From the NCBI GenBank assembly GCA_007922195.1, contig ML681971.1, forward strand, positions 24,938,948-25,002,947: 64,000 nt of DNA. Reading direction: 5' to 3'. Of this stretch, positions 11,209 to 23,990 are shown one piece after another (position 1 is the stretch's first letter; each line of letters starts with the position of its first letter). The stretch comes from Podocnemis expansa. Its lineage: Eukaryota; Chordata; Testudines; Podocnemididae. The translations under genes and the position numbers were made by a program. The notes below the pieces were generated by a model. That model searched no databases. It saw only the letters and a program-made list of their open reading frames with translations, and had not been told where the DNA came from.

Positions 11209-14200
11209 CCTTTAAAATCTTTGTCTGTGTGCATTTGCAAGGAAGTACTTGATAGTCTTCATTTTTTCAAGCCACACATGATTACAGTCAGATATAAGAC
11301 CTTTCCCTTAGAATTATCTATCTTTTCCTTTTTAATATTTCATGGGCAACAGTTCCTGTTTATAAAAATAAATTTTGTCTTTACTTTATAGCATTCGATC
11401 ATTTTGTTGTATTAACAATTCTGAAAGCATTTAGAGGTTTACAAGTTCAGAAACAAATTAAAAGTATAGAGCTTCACCTGACAGGTTGTTTCAGTTTTTC
11501 ATAAGACAGCTCTGAAATCCATCACATCTGATAAGAGACAAATCACGCTTATTAATGTTCCCTGTGTTTACAAGTTACATTGTGTTTCTGAAGCACGTGC
11601 TGCCCCTAAAATCTTTTTGTCATTGTGCACTCAGACACTTCATGTAACTCTTTAAAATTCCCTATGTTCCTATCTCTTTTACATACACTCGACACAACTC
11701 AGTTTCCTGGGAACTGTTTTTGACTAGTTTGCCTGACAACCTCTCCTACCGTGTCAGACTATTCTATGTACAGCCTCGTGTGAGAAAAACTAAAAATGAA
11801 CAGTTCCAATTAAATTATATGACTGAAAATTTGAAAGCTATCTAAGGGATTTACATGCTCAGTTCTCATTCATGTTAATAAGAATATGTCTTTAGTGATA
11901 TAAAACAGAAAAATTGTTCATCTAGAATTGTAGAGAAAAAATATTTTTATAAACTTCTTAAAACACAATTGATCTAATTTACATAAATTTATTGAAATAA
12001 CATTTCTTTAAAGTTAATTTTTGTTTGATGGGGTAAGCAGTGGATCTAGTATAATTTAGCAGGTACTCTTTTTCATATGTAGATCTGACTTTTTTTTTGC
12101 ATACAGAATTACTTCTTCCTAAGCATAGTTAATAAGAAAGTTGGCTGAGTGATCAGTGATCGTGCCTTGCTGTTTAATAGTCTGAGTCATAAATAAGCAT
12201 ATTTACCTGCCTGTTGAGTGTATTTTTTTCACACAGACTGATATTTGTGGTATAATTCTATTTCTAAAAGAAAATTTGAATATTAATGGTGACTCATACA
12301 AAGATATTGATTGGTCTTACTGCAGCACAAAGCCTTTATTATACACATACTATCTGAGATTGGAAAAGTGTTCTTCATGCTCTCATCCAAAGGACTGAGC
12401 TCTAATTCACTACTTTTAGTCACTTTACGCCCTTTTCAATAAAATTGACACACTTTGGTGAATGGATTTCCTGAAGAAGTTATGGTCTTTCACAATATGT
12501 TGTATGCTACATATTCAGATAGTCATTGTGACACTTTATGTTGAAACTTGCAGTAAATAGTTGCCTAAAACTAAGGGAAATGGTCAAGGTACAAATTAGG
12601 AAGTAGACCAAGACTTCCTGAATTTTTACATGCATGTTAAATAAGTGATTAATTATTTCATTTTATTTATTTTAATGAACAAGGTTGCTATGCCATTAGG
12701 CACATTTTATCTTTTTGTTTGTTTTTGCACTTAAACCTAGTGGGGAAACAGTTCACTGACCCACAAAGTCACTTCATTTCATTGTGTAACAAACCCATAT
12801 TTCTGGATTGTTGCAATTTGTGCACACCAATGGTGTGGCCATTAATTTTCTGAATCAAATCCTGTGTGAGGAGCCAGATGGTTTGGCAGCATCTTGTCAT
12901 CCCCACTGTTACAAACACATCTAGTCAGGGAAAAAGAAGATTGAATTGTGATTTCACAGATTTATCATTAGTTAATCTGGGTTAGAGGGGCTTCAAAGAT
13001 TCCATCAGTTAATTCGCTCAGTACTTGTGGAAATTTCTGGCACATGGTGCTAACACTGGTTTCAAATCCAAGCAGCAAAGTACTGCTTCAAAGTAGCACC
13101 ACTCTGCATGCCTGGTTTTTTAAAACATGTTAATATATATATGTGTGTGTGTGTAAACAAACTATTTTCAAATTGATTTAAAACCTTACAGAAAGGAACT
13201 TTGCTGTTACAACCAATCTAGTTTTTAGTATTCATGTGCAGTAATCACTGAAGCTTTCTGGAGCTTGAATCCAGGTTTCATGGTACATTTAAATTGAAAC
13301 TGCTTGCTAAAGTCCAGTTCTGAAAATTGAAGAATCATCAAAGGAAAAAAAAAAGGAGTGTTCTTTTTTTTCCTTTTTGGCTAGCTACAGTGCCACTTTC
13401 ACCTTTGCAAGCAGACCTACTCAGCAATAATCAGCTGCAATCTGTGTATTTCCCTCCTCTTATTAATTATTAAATATCATAAACCTTCTGTTTGGATAAT
13501 CTTGGCACCACTTTAAGCGTTAACAGTAAATTTATTTTTAATTAAATCTGTGCATTGAGAATAAAATGAGGTTCTTCCACATATTGAACAGAACACATAT
13601 GACATTGTCACTTACTATCAAAAAACTTGATAATGCTTTTGAAAATTGTGAAGGGCCACTACAGTTCACTGTCTCTGTACTATGTATCTTAAAATAAAAT
13701 AGTATTGGTTCCTGAGAAAATGTCCATAGCAGACTATTTACATTTTATTTGGCACCGTTTCTGGTAGATTTCAAGACCCTCTTAGTGAAGGATAGCTAGA
13801 GGTGCCCAGGAAGTAAACAAGTGTTAAGTCTTATGGATGGGTATCTGGAGAGATGCTTTAGATGAAGGAGAAAGCAGTGATGCGTAGGGTTTTGGTTTTG
13901 GTTGTTTCGGTTTGGTTTTTCTGCTAGGTACATTTGATCTGAAAGGTTTAATTTACTGCAGAAGTAGCTTGCAATTGATCTCTCTTGTTTTGAAGCTGAT
14001 ACTATAACCACAGAAGTATACTAATAACATTTCATGAACTGTCACTATATAGTAATCCAGCGAAAGAGATGACAGTTCCTATAAAGGCAATACTTTTACA
14101 AGAAGTACAGTGCAGGAAATTTTCTTGCACTGGTATGAGATATGGCCCATTGAAAATTTTTTGTGTGTGTTTCTGTTAACCTTTTGCTAATATGAATGAT

Positions 14201-16619
14201 GTTTGAAATCCCTGAGTACTTATTAACAGGAGAGAGAGCCTCCCAACAGTGCTGTGAATCTCATAATTTATTTTTTCAACTGATACTTCCAGCTCTGGAT
14301 TCTGTGACATTAGCCCAAAGGGAAACACCGGTCCCTCAGATTACACTGTGCATCCATTGTCCTAACTGTCACAGCAATAATGCGTAAAGCTGTTTGCATA
14401 GCGTGCTAACTCTATCAGGGTCAGTTCCAGTCTGTGGCCGCTAAAAATGAAAAACATGCCCCAACCGGGACAAGAGCAGGGTCAACAGCTGGCAAAGGAT
14501 ATGGCAATCATTTATATAAATATGCTTTCTCAAGCCCGCAAAAACAAAAAGCCCAAATCCAACAGCTGGGAAGGGTTGGAAGTAGCCCCAAGGCTGGTTA
14601 GTTCCCTTCCAGATGGGGAGGTTAGACTGGGGCTAGCCAGACTGCTCCACATAGACTTCCGATTTGCATTAGAAATAAAAAGAGTGGAGGGAAGGAAAAA
14701 GGAAGAAAAGCTACAAGCATGACTGCTCTGTTTTTCACCTAGCTTAATCAAATAAGTAAGGAGTTTCCGAGACGGAAGGGTTGCATTTATTGGTGTTCAC
14801 GCTCAGTTTTGTGTGTTTATCATGGTGTCTGATACACTTTTTAACTGTTTAAAAGCGAAGGGTATACGCAATATAGAATAGTTTGTGTAATGTCATGCTT
14901 ATTTGTAGACAGATTGAAGAATCATAAAAAACATTTATGTTCCATTTACATCTTCTGTTTATTTACTTAGAAAATCCAGTGGAGAGAAAGATGACAAGTA
15001 TGATAGTGGCCTTCTCCCTATATTTTAAGTGAAGAGCATATGATTCATTTATATATTTTTTTTACCCTTGTAGTATGTATTAATATCACAGCTCACATAT
15101 ATCCTGACAGAGAGATCATCCCAGTCTTCTGGGTTCACTTGAAGGTTGCCTGTCATGGTGCAGAAAAGTATTTATTACAATCATTTGTGCTTTAAGAATT
15201 AAATATGAGGCATGTTTTTCACAGTCTACTAAAACTTTATAATTTAGGTATGCTAGTATAACAACAGATTTGATTCTGGTGATTAAAAAAATTGTTACTA
15301 TACAGATAGGGCATTGTTGAGATGGACTCTCTCTCTCTCTCTTTCTTTTGCTTTCTCTGATTGAATATTGTGTTTATCTCTCAGCAAGAGTCCCATCTTG
15401 CAAAGTTGTGAGCGTCCTCTCCTCTTACGGGCTTTGGAGTCATGAACAGATATTCTGCATTTTGCAGGAATAGTTCAGCACCTTGCTGAATCAGACCCTG
15501 TTTTGTTGCACCATTAACTTCAGAATGATGGCTTCTCTTGTGTCCCTTTCATCAACAAGTAAAGGTATGAGAATGAGGACTCTGAGAACAGAAAGTTTGG
15601 GATTCTCAAAGCATTCTAAGGGAGTTAAGTGTACAGTTTGGGTGGCTAATTGTCCCTTAAGCTTTTTGAAGATCATGGCCTTACCTTTAATGAAAATGAT
15701 GTTAGTTTCTGTGTTTAAGTCCTTCATTCCACAGGTGTTGCTGTTCACACACTAGAAACTGTTAAATACCACCCTTTTGCATATAATATTCAGTCTATTT
15801 AAATGTTTTATTTTTTAAAAAGAAGTCTTTAATTTAGTATGGTGCACTCTGGAATACAGGATTAAGTGCTTCCCATAATGTGTTGAGAGGGCAGATTTTT
15901 GTTTCAGGTTGCAAAAAATTAATTTACATAACAGTCTAGAGTTTTTTCTCAAAATTATTCATAGTACATCTAAAAAGCAAGTGACTTTTCTACATTGAAC
16001 TGTACTGATAAGTAACAATAGTCAACTCTTCTCCTTTAATTAGTCTCTTCTTTTGTTGTAAGGATATAATCAAGCACATTGTAGCTTCTTACCCAACAGA
16101 CAGCATGTATCTCCTGCGTGATATGCTTAGATTCCACTAGTTTGTGATCTGGAATCCTAAATCTAATCCTTATGTTGGAGTGTCCCTGGTGTCAAAGCAG
16201 TGCAGTGACATGGCATATAGCAAACTCCAAAATATGAACCTTTTAAAGATTGTTTCCTTTAAAATTATTGGTATTCAGATGGTAATTCTGGATTCCTCCT
16301 CTCCTAATCACTGAAGATGTTTTATACTCATTAATTTGACATTCAGGTGCTGAAATATTCCTTATATGTCACCTGTGATGTCAGTTCTTTGGCAGTTATG
16401 ACATTGTATAACTGCCTTTTGGAAATCAGTAACAGATTTGACATTTACACTTCAAGATGGAAGAGGTGGCAGTTATCATGCCAAGGGGTTTTTATCCTAA
16501 TTCCTTACTAGTGCACAGAAAACAGATGATGTATAAAACAACACTCTTTTGTGTGCAATTGTCTTTCCCTTATGCAATAGACTATGTCTTTCCGTAACAA
16601 ATGATGAATATCTTCCTTC
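11209..16619. other. no gene recognised; simple repeats only
   Basis: About 5.4 kb of AT-rich sequence. A (TA)n-(GT)n tract lies at 13132-13154 and a (CT)n tract near 15327-15342. Two overlapping opposite-strand ORFs near 14447-14751 and another pair near 15483-15755 have no recognisable motif and look like chance. Confidence 0.4.
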
Positions 16620-16735
16620 CATAAACTTTTGGCATAAGCTTTTGTGGGATGCAACCCAGTTCATCAGATGCCACTGGTCTTTCATTGTTTTTGCTATATT
16701 CATGCTAACACAGCTACCCATCTGAAACTTACTCC
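16620..16735. mobile_element. degraded Penelope-like foldback tail
   Basis: GGCATAAGCTTTTGTGGG and CAGTTCATCAGATGCCACTG are minus-orientation Penelope tail words. They are followed at once by GCTAACACAGCTACCCATCTG, the plus-orientation terminus, so two oppositely oriented pieces are joined. Confidence 0.7.
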
Positions 16736-16852
16736 TGTAAACTTTTTTCCCCCTAATTTAAAATAAAGTAATTGTGTAGAAATTTTCATTTTACAAAGCC
16801 TTAGGAGATCCTTGCTTTTCCCCATCTCCATTTCTGGTGATATTTAAAGAAC

Positions 16853-18310
16853 AGGCTTGAGAGACAAACCTGGCAATTACAGGCCAATAAGCCAGACTTC
16901 AGTACTAGGCAGATTCGCAGTGAAGAGCAGAATTATCAGACACATGGAAGAACATGATATGCTGCAGAAGAGTCAACCCAGCTTTTGTAAAGGGAAATTA
17001 TGTCTCCCCAATCTATCAGAATTCTTTAGTGGGGGTCGATAAATATGTGAAAAAAGGTGATTGAGTGAATATAGTGAACTTGGACTTTCCAAAAGCCTTT
17101 GACAAGTCCTTCATCAAAGACTCTTAAGCAAAGTAGGGAATTATGGGATAAGAAGGAGGGTTAAAAAGATGGGAAGCAAAAGGTAAGAATAAAGGGTCTG
17201 TTTTCACAGTGGAGAGAGGTTTAATAATGGGGTCCCCCCCTCCCAGCATCTGCACTGGTACCTGTGCTGTTCAGCATATTCATAAATGATCTGGAAAAGC
17301 GAGTAAATGAACAGTGAGGTGGTGAAGTTTGCAAATAATACAAAATTACTAAGGATAATTAAGTCCAAAGCAGACTGTGAAGAATTACAAAGGGAACTCA
17401 CAGGACTGAGTGAGGGCAAGAAAATGGCACATGAAATTCAAGGTTGATAAATTCAAAGTGATATGTGTTGGAAAAATATAATCCTAAGTATGCATTCAAA
17501 ATGATTAAGTGTAAATTAGCTGTTGCCACTCAAGAAAGAGATCTTGGAGTCATTATGGATAGTTTGTTGAAAACATCTGCTCAATGTGCAGAAGCAGTCA
17601 AAAAGCTAACAATGTTAGGAGCCATTAAAAAAGAGAGAGATAATAAGACAAAAAAATTTCACAATGCTACAGTTTAAATCCATAGTATGTTCATACCTTA
17701 AATATTGCATGCAGTTCTTGTTTCCTCATCCAAAAAAAAATGGTATTTTAGAATTGGAAAAAGTACCAAGATGGGAAACAAAAATAACTAGGGTTTTGCT
17801 TAGCTTTCCGAAGGAGAGCATTAAACGACTGAGACGGCTGATGGGTGGTATGATAAAGGTCTGTAAAATCCTGAATGTTGTAGAGGAAGTTAATAAGGAC
17901 ATGTTATTTACCTTTTTACGTACTACATGAACTGTGGGTCACCCAATGAAATTATTAGGCAACAGGTTCAAAACAAACAAAAGGAAGTACCTCTTCACTC
18001 AACACACAGTCTGCCTTCAAGACTCATTGCCTGGTGATGTTGTGAAGGCCAAAAGTATATGTGGGGTCAAAAAAGAACTAGTTAAGTTCATGGAGAACCC
18101 ATCCATCAATGGCTGTTAGCCAGGATGGTCTGGGACCCAAAGCCATATTCTTGAGTATTGCCAAAGCTGAGGCTGTATGGATCATTCAATAAATTGCTCT
18201 GTTCTGTTCACTCCTTCTGAAGCACGTGGCATTGGTCTCTGCTGGAAGACAGGATGCTGGATTAACTGGATCAGTCGAGTGACCCAGTATGGTCATACTT
18301 TGATTCTTAT
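16853..18310 (+). mobile_element. old CR1 LINE, 3' part of ORF2 plus 3' UTR
   Basis: From 16857 the translation reads PGNYRPISQTS, the conserved RT block of CR1-clade LINEs, then a degraded FPKAFD block near 17085-17105, PVLFSIFINDLEK near 17265-17300, QERDLGVIMDS near 17530, YLKYCMQF near 17695, and RRLMGGMIKVCKI near 17835. The reading frame is broken repeatedly. The sequence ends in a CR1-style 3' UTR with the GACCCAGTATGGTCAT block near 18280-18296 and TTCTTA after it. It is a 5'-truncated, inactive insertion, more decayed than the CR1 at 50-56 kb and from a different subfamily, judging by its 3' end. Confidence 0.88.
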
Positions 18311-21300
18311 TTTTGCAGATATTCTTGAAAAACAAGAAAAAAAGGCATGTCTTACTGGATATTTTTTCTGATAGTGCACTGCACTAACTATAAAGTCACA
18401 AATACAGAAAGAGAGAAATATATTTTATCTATTTACTTTAAAATCAGAAGACAGATGAACTGATTTGGTTTAAATGGTTATGTGAGTTGTAGAAGTGTAT
18501 TCATGTACACAATATTCATCTTTTCTGTTAGATCTTATCTCTCTCTTGGAAGAGACCAGTAAAATAAGGTAATTTAAAACTACCTGAAAAACATCCTTCC
18601 ACCTTACTGCTGGGCCCTGAAGTCATAACCTCTTGACCCCAGAGGTTATGGGTCTAGTGCTTTTTTATCCTTCTTGATTCCTCAGTATCTACCCACTTCC
18701 TCACAACATTAGAGTCTTGTTATATAAGGAAATTGGAAACACCAACAGGCCTGTCTAGTGGCAGCAATCTCCTTCTGAGATAAGACTTGTCCTCTACTTT
18801 GGAGTAAGAAGGAGGGCTGATATTAAATAGAACTGAGTATGAAAGATATGTAAGAATCCTTTAGTATCCTATACTGGGTTAGCTTGTAATATGTGAACTG
18901 AAGAACTGAATCAGTTTGAAAACTGTTATCATACTTCCTTTGCATCTCTTTTTTGCTGTAAAATATTGTTTTGATCTTTCTTTGATGTTTATTTTCTAAC
19001 TGGAACTTTTGGTGTGACATTTCAGTTTGGTGTGATGTTTCAGTTTTCTGTGTAGAACTTTTGGTGTGATGTTTGTTTGTTTCCTTCTCTGCATCTCTTT
19101 TTTGCTATAAAATATTCTTTTGATAATTATTTTCTTTATAGAATTTTTGGTGTGAGAAATTGATAGTGGATTAATACAATGGTCAATTTTCAATGACTTC
19201 AACGTTTTTAATATTTCTCCTAATCACTGTCTAGTTATAGAAAATTCTTAAGAATTCTTATGAGGCAAGAAATCATGGCTTTTTCTTGAAGATAGATATT
19301 TGAGCCAGGTTCTACATGCCATCCTGTTAGTCCAGTGGAAAAAATTATATATCAAGAAGGAAGAGGAAGAGAGTCACTCATTTCAAGGCTGAACAGTGTC
19401 ATCTGTTGCAAAGCTTATTAGTTTTCTGTCCTGAGAAAGCTAGTTTTAATTTGTAAATTGTCAAGAGTCTAGGTACTGTAAAGTCAAAGTAAACAAAATA
19501 AGCAATGTGAATTGTGTTATGGCAGATTACAGAGGATATATTTCTTAAGCCAGACTGTTGGTGGTCAAAAACTTGAGCACATACGGTGTGCAGAATTTTA
19601 CTCAGCTGGTAACACTAATGCAGATATTAAGACATCCACATTAATGCAAATTCTATGGCTGCAAAATAATGCCTGTGTAAACTGCTCTTCCATTTCAATA
19701 TTGATTGTCCATGAATAATGGTGTGTGTATGAATAATATGACTGCAAATGGCACGTTTACCCTTCCAACAAACCATTCCATTTATATTCAGTTTACTGGG
19801 ATGCAAACTTTTTTTTTAAGTAGAGTTTGCCAGCAGGAGACAGTAAGTCAAAGGAAGTAATATAAAATTATTTCAACTGTTCTTGCATAAAGTAGCCAGT
19901 AGGAAATGCCTGAGTTTGAGAACATGGACTCTAAAGAGACATGTTTAAATAGCTGCAAATCCAGGGTTTAAGTTCACTAAATATATCTTTTAGGGAACAC
20001 AGTCTTCCCTGCAAAACTCAGGAAAAATATTTTTTTCAACAAATATGGTTCTTAAAAAGAGAGTTGACTGATGGTACTAGAGGCCAGTTTTCTGACCAAG
20101 TGAAATTACAGTTAGCTGAAGTGTGTAAGCTTCATATCTAGTTATGTTATCCATGAATTCCAGTAACAAGACTTTTTATGTAAGTTTGTGAAGTGGAGTA
20201 CTTTCCTTTGGAGTAAATATCAATCCTGCTTTACTTCTCTTCTAAAAAAAAATATGCAGAATTCTATATCTACAGGTAAACATATGGTAGAATAAGCTAA
20301 TCATCTCAGCTGAGATGAGAAGGGAGCAAATTTAAAAAAAGGACCATAAAAGCCCCCAAAGTGGTAGGGTGCAGCAATGGAGCCATGTTGGCATGCCTGT
20401 CCATTAAGTATAAATTTGCATATATACATTTCAACCTACAAAAATTCCTTAACTTCTCATATACAAAATACAATTGTAAAAATTAAAAGGAGAATATGTC
20501 ATCTGTTAATTAACATCTTTATTTCTTGGGTATTCAGTAATTCAGAAGAATTCTAAAATACATTATGTAAATTGAGAATAGTAAATTTTAATCCACCTAA
20601 AGGCTATTCAGAGTATATTGTTGATTTAATCTCATTAATATTTTGAACTGCTCAGTGAAAACAATTCTTCAAATGACATGGGAACTTGCACAACAAAGAT
20701 CAAACTTCTAAGTAGCTGTGATATAAAGAACTTTAGGTAATGGAAAAAAAGGGAATTCACAAAAAATAACAATGATCCCTTTTCTAGAAAATTGAACAAA
20801 TTAAACTTTCCTCTCTAGTATGCATGCATCTGGTTGATACTCAAGACCATGTTTTTTCTTTATATTTAATAAAGAGAAATACATGTCATATTTGAAATTG
20901 TACCAGTGGTGTTATTTGTAAGGCACTATCAGTTCGGGATGGTAAAAAATTACTTTTCTATCTTGAGTACTGTTCGGATTTTCCCCTTCAAAAACAAATT
21001 TCCTGTTGCTGAAGTCACTAACCTTAAATCTGGAAGCTAGTAGATGCTATTGCAGTGATTAGTAGATATCGTCTTCATTATGGCCACACTTGTAATCCCA
21101 CGTATCAATTGCTGAAGTGGCTCAACAATTAGTATGTCTTGTTGGCCCCGTCTCCATTCCTGTTGTTTCCTGTTTTTGTTTTTACACCAGAATGAGTTAA
21201 GCAGAGTGTGAGGTCTAACTTTTAAATTGAATGGTTTTGTTTCATACTGTTTATTTTATTTATTTTTAATATGCTGCTTACGATATTCACTTTTTTGATT

Positions 21301-21717
21301 GGTGGTGGAAGAAAGAACAATGTCTATGTTACATTCCACATCATCTCCTCCACTTTCAATCATGCAGTATTGCAACAAATGAGATTTACTATCTAGAATA
21401 AACTGATGGTAGGTAAATTTGCTTTAAAGTTGAGCGAAACCAGTCCAGTATTTTGTCATTTACTGTGTTAAACTCATAATCTGTTAGGAGATCTTTCCAC
21501 ACTGGACTCCCACGTTATTTTTTCCAAACCCTTGACTGTTTTTCTTCCTAATGTTAACACTGTATATGATTTTCCTTTTCTGGCATGTTTGGTTCTAAAA
21601 CAACAAACCCCATGAAAATAGTAGCAACAGAAATATAGTTTCTCTTTTTGTAGAGCAGAAACTTTAAGTAATATAAAGTGAAATCCTTTATTTTAAGTCC
21701 TTAAATACCAGATACAG
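18311..21717. other. no gene recognised; AT-rich
   Basis: About 3.4 kb with short motif-free ORFs. A local duplication is visible at about 18940-19165: words such as TTTTTTGCTGTAAAATATT and GGAACTTTTGGTGTGA recur two to four times, so this is a small degenerate tandem repeat. Nothing else is assignable. Confidence 0.4.
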
Positions 21718-21727
21718 TCACTGAAGA

Positions 21728-21942
21728 AAACAAGGAGTCCTGTGGCACTTTTAAAGACTAACAGATTTATTTATCCCATGAGCTTTCATGATTGAAAATC
21801 CCACTTCATCTTCATAGTGTTTGACAAAGTGGGATTTTCTCCCACAAAAGCTCATGCAATAAATAAATCTGTTAGTCTTTAAAAGTAGCACAGGACTCCT
21901 TGTTTGTTTTGCTGAACTAGACTAACATGGCTACCCTTTGGA
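21728..21942. mobile_element. foldback Penelope insertion with 10-bp TSD
   Basis: A 215-bp insertion flanked by TCACTGAAGA on both sides (21718-21727 and 21943-21952, identical). The left arm is minus-oriented tail (AACAAGGAGTCCTGTGGCAC onward). The right arm is the same tail in plus orientation and includes the complete terminus (AACTAGACTAACATGG, CTACCCTTT). The arms meet near 21815 and would form a long hairpin. It has no coding capacity. Confidence 0.9.
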
Positions 21943-22010
21943 TCACTGAAGACAGTGGATCTTGATGCTGGTCCACAGCTTACTCATGTAATTCTCAGTA
22001 TAGAATTGAT

Positions 22011-22198
22011 GAGAGGAAGGTATAACATGCTCCAATGGTTGGAAGTTGAACTAGACAAACTCAGTTTGGAAATAAGGTGTAAATTTGGAATGGTGAGAGT
22101 AAATAAGCATTTGGGTAGGTTCTTTGGCCTGTGACAATGGGAGGTCAGGCTAGATGATCACAGTGGTCCCTTCTAGCTTTGACTCTCTGAATCAAGAC
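22011..22198 (+). mobile_element. CR1 3' end fragment
   Basis: A 5'-truncated CR1 tail: GAAGTTGAACTAGACAAACT, GAAATAAGGTGTAAATTT, and the diagnostic end GGAGGTCAGGCTAGATGATC then GTGGTCCCTTCTAGC. The same closing block occurs in the CR1 at 50494-55962. Confidence 0.88.
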
Positions 22199-23317
22199 AT
22201 AAATTTGTGCTTGAAAGCAACATAGTCTTAGCCACAAATACTTATCTCTCTCTGACTTACAAAGACCCCATTGTTGTGGGGGAATAAGGATGGATGTGGG
22301 GATTCGGTTTGGGAATGATAGAGAAGAAAGATTTACATTTCTATTTTGACCACATTGTAACCAGGTCCAAGGTATCCAGAGTATAGATTCAGGAGCTTCT
22401 TTAATTTAAACACTTACTCTGGAAAAAAAATAACTGACATGAAGGAAATGGAACCTCCCATAGTGTGAAGAGAGCATGTTCTATTTTAAAAGAAAACAAA
22501 CAAAACCTTATCTAGCATATTGGCCCCTCTTTCCATTCTTGTTTCTTCACAGTTTTATTTTTACACCAAAATAAGATATGCACAGTATCAGGTCTAACTT
22601 TTAAATTGAATGAGTATAGCATTTATCTAATTTATATTTAATGTGTGTGGGAATTTACAATGAATATTGCTTCTTTCTCTTGAGTTTGCTTTCTTGCTCT
22701 GGAGCCCTTATCCTACTTAGACACAGCTTCCTACACCTTCACCAACTGCCTGTCCTTTTGTATGAGAAAGGTGGAGTGTAGCTTGGGTAGGATTAGTGAC
22801 AAATGTGTTATACTCATCTTCAGTGAGTTAAACTGCCAGTACATTTGCTTTTGGAGTCCCAGCTCTTCTGAAGTATGAGCCAAGAACTCTTCTCATTGAC
22901 TGATTCTTCCATCCCCCTTAGACTTCTCCTATGCCTCCTTCATGGTTGTCAGCCCCCCTCCTTATTCTGGCTCTTTATTCCTGCTCCCTTTTAGTGCACA
23001 TGGTCCCAGCCAATCTGCCTCTCCTCTGCTGATTCCAGGAAGAAAGGTCATTTTGGAATTATGGTGATGTGCCACATAGTGCAATTAAACAATCAGGAGG
23101 ATCTTACAGCAAGAGAAAGGCAGGTCCAGTCAGCACTACTCCAGGAAAAATTCCCTCGCTCTCACCCCTCGTCTGGTACAAACTCATCCTCTGCAAAGCA
23201 GCGTCTAAGTATTGATGTAGCCATTTGGTAGCAGCTTTGCTGGAGAGTTACTCCATCTTGGCCACAACAAGGAAAGTCGAATGGAGAAACCAGCTCTCAG
23301 ACTGGAACTTTGAGGGG

Positions 23318-23318
<1 letters not shown>
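22199..23318. other. no gene recognised
   Basis: About 1.1 kb with no ORF of note and no repeat boundary I can identify. Confidence 0.4.
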
Positions 23319-23351
<33 letters not shown>

Positions 23352-23352
23352 G
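23319..23352. repeat. (TTA)n microsatellite
   Basis: An uninterrupted trinucleotide run. It explains the poly-isoleucine stretch in an otherwise meaningless plus-strand ORF spanning 23225-23596. Confidence 0.95.
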
Positions 23353-23857
23353 TCATACGAGGGCCTGGTTCTGTGCTCTCACAGGGATGTTGGTAAAGTT
23401 ACTCCTGATTTGCACCCATGGAGAGCAGAATCAGACCTTCACATTCAGTGAGACCTTATTTATGGCTCAGTTGGCTTCAAACTTTCATTTTTCATTTAAA
23501 AACAAAAGCAAGACTTCAATTCTGCTACCACTTACACACATGCATATGTTTATGCACGTGAGTAGTCCCATTGACATTGATAGGGCCCATGACTAGAAAT
23601 GGGAAGCATTAAATTCCAGGGCTTCCCCCTTCTCCCAATAACAATGTAAAGATAAAAGAGATACAGCTGCAAATAAAATAGTAATGAAGGTCATAGCTGT
23701 GTCACTGTAGGGCTCCAGGGAAAGGGGACAGTTAAAATATTATAAATCATGAAATAAATAAGTGTTGTTTTAGTGTGGTAGGGGTTTTTAAATCAGTAAG
23801 ACTTAATCTGAAAGGAACTTTTTCTTTACCTTGTGATATTTCAGCATATAAAGCTCA

Positions 23858-23990
23858 TTCCAGCAAAGCATTTCAGCCCATATTTAACTTTAAGCATGTG
23901 AGTAGTTCTGTTAAATTTAATGAAACTACTTGCATGCTTAATGTTAAGAATGTACTTCAGTGCCTACTTTACCATATGAGGGCCTTATTG
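23858..23990. repeat. palindromic MITE-like repeat
   Basis: The left arm contains AACTTTAAGCATGTGAGTAG and the right arm CTACTTGCATGCTTAATGTT, which pair with few mismatches around a short AT-rich centre. Outer words (CAGCAAAGCATTTCAG, and GTACTTCAGTGCC) pair less well. A diverged piece of the same family (CACGTGAGTAGTCCCATTGA) lies at about 23555-23574. It is an old foldback DNA transposon, with edges uncertain. Confidence 0.6.

Noticed and set aside
14447..14751. 91-codon plus and 73-codon minus ORF pair
   Set aside because: Mutually overlapping, no motif, no support for an exon.
23225..23596. 123-codon ORF with an isoleucine run
   Set aside because: Built on the (TTA)n microsatellite. 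The rest shows no motif.
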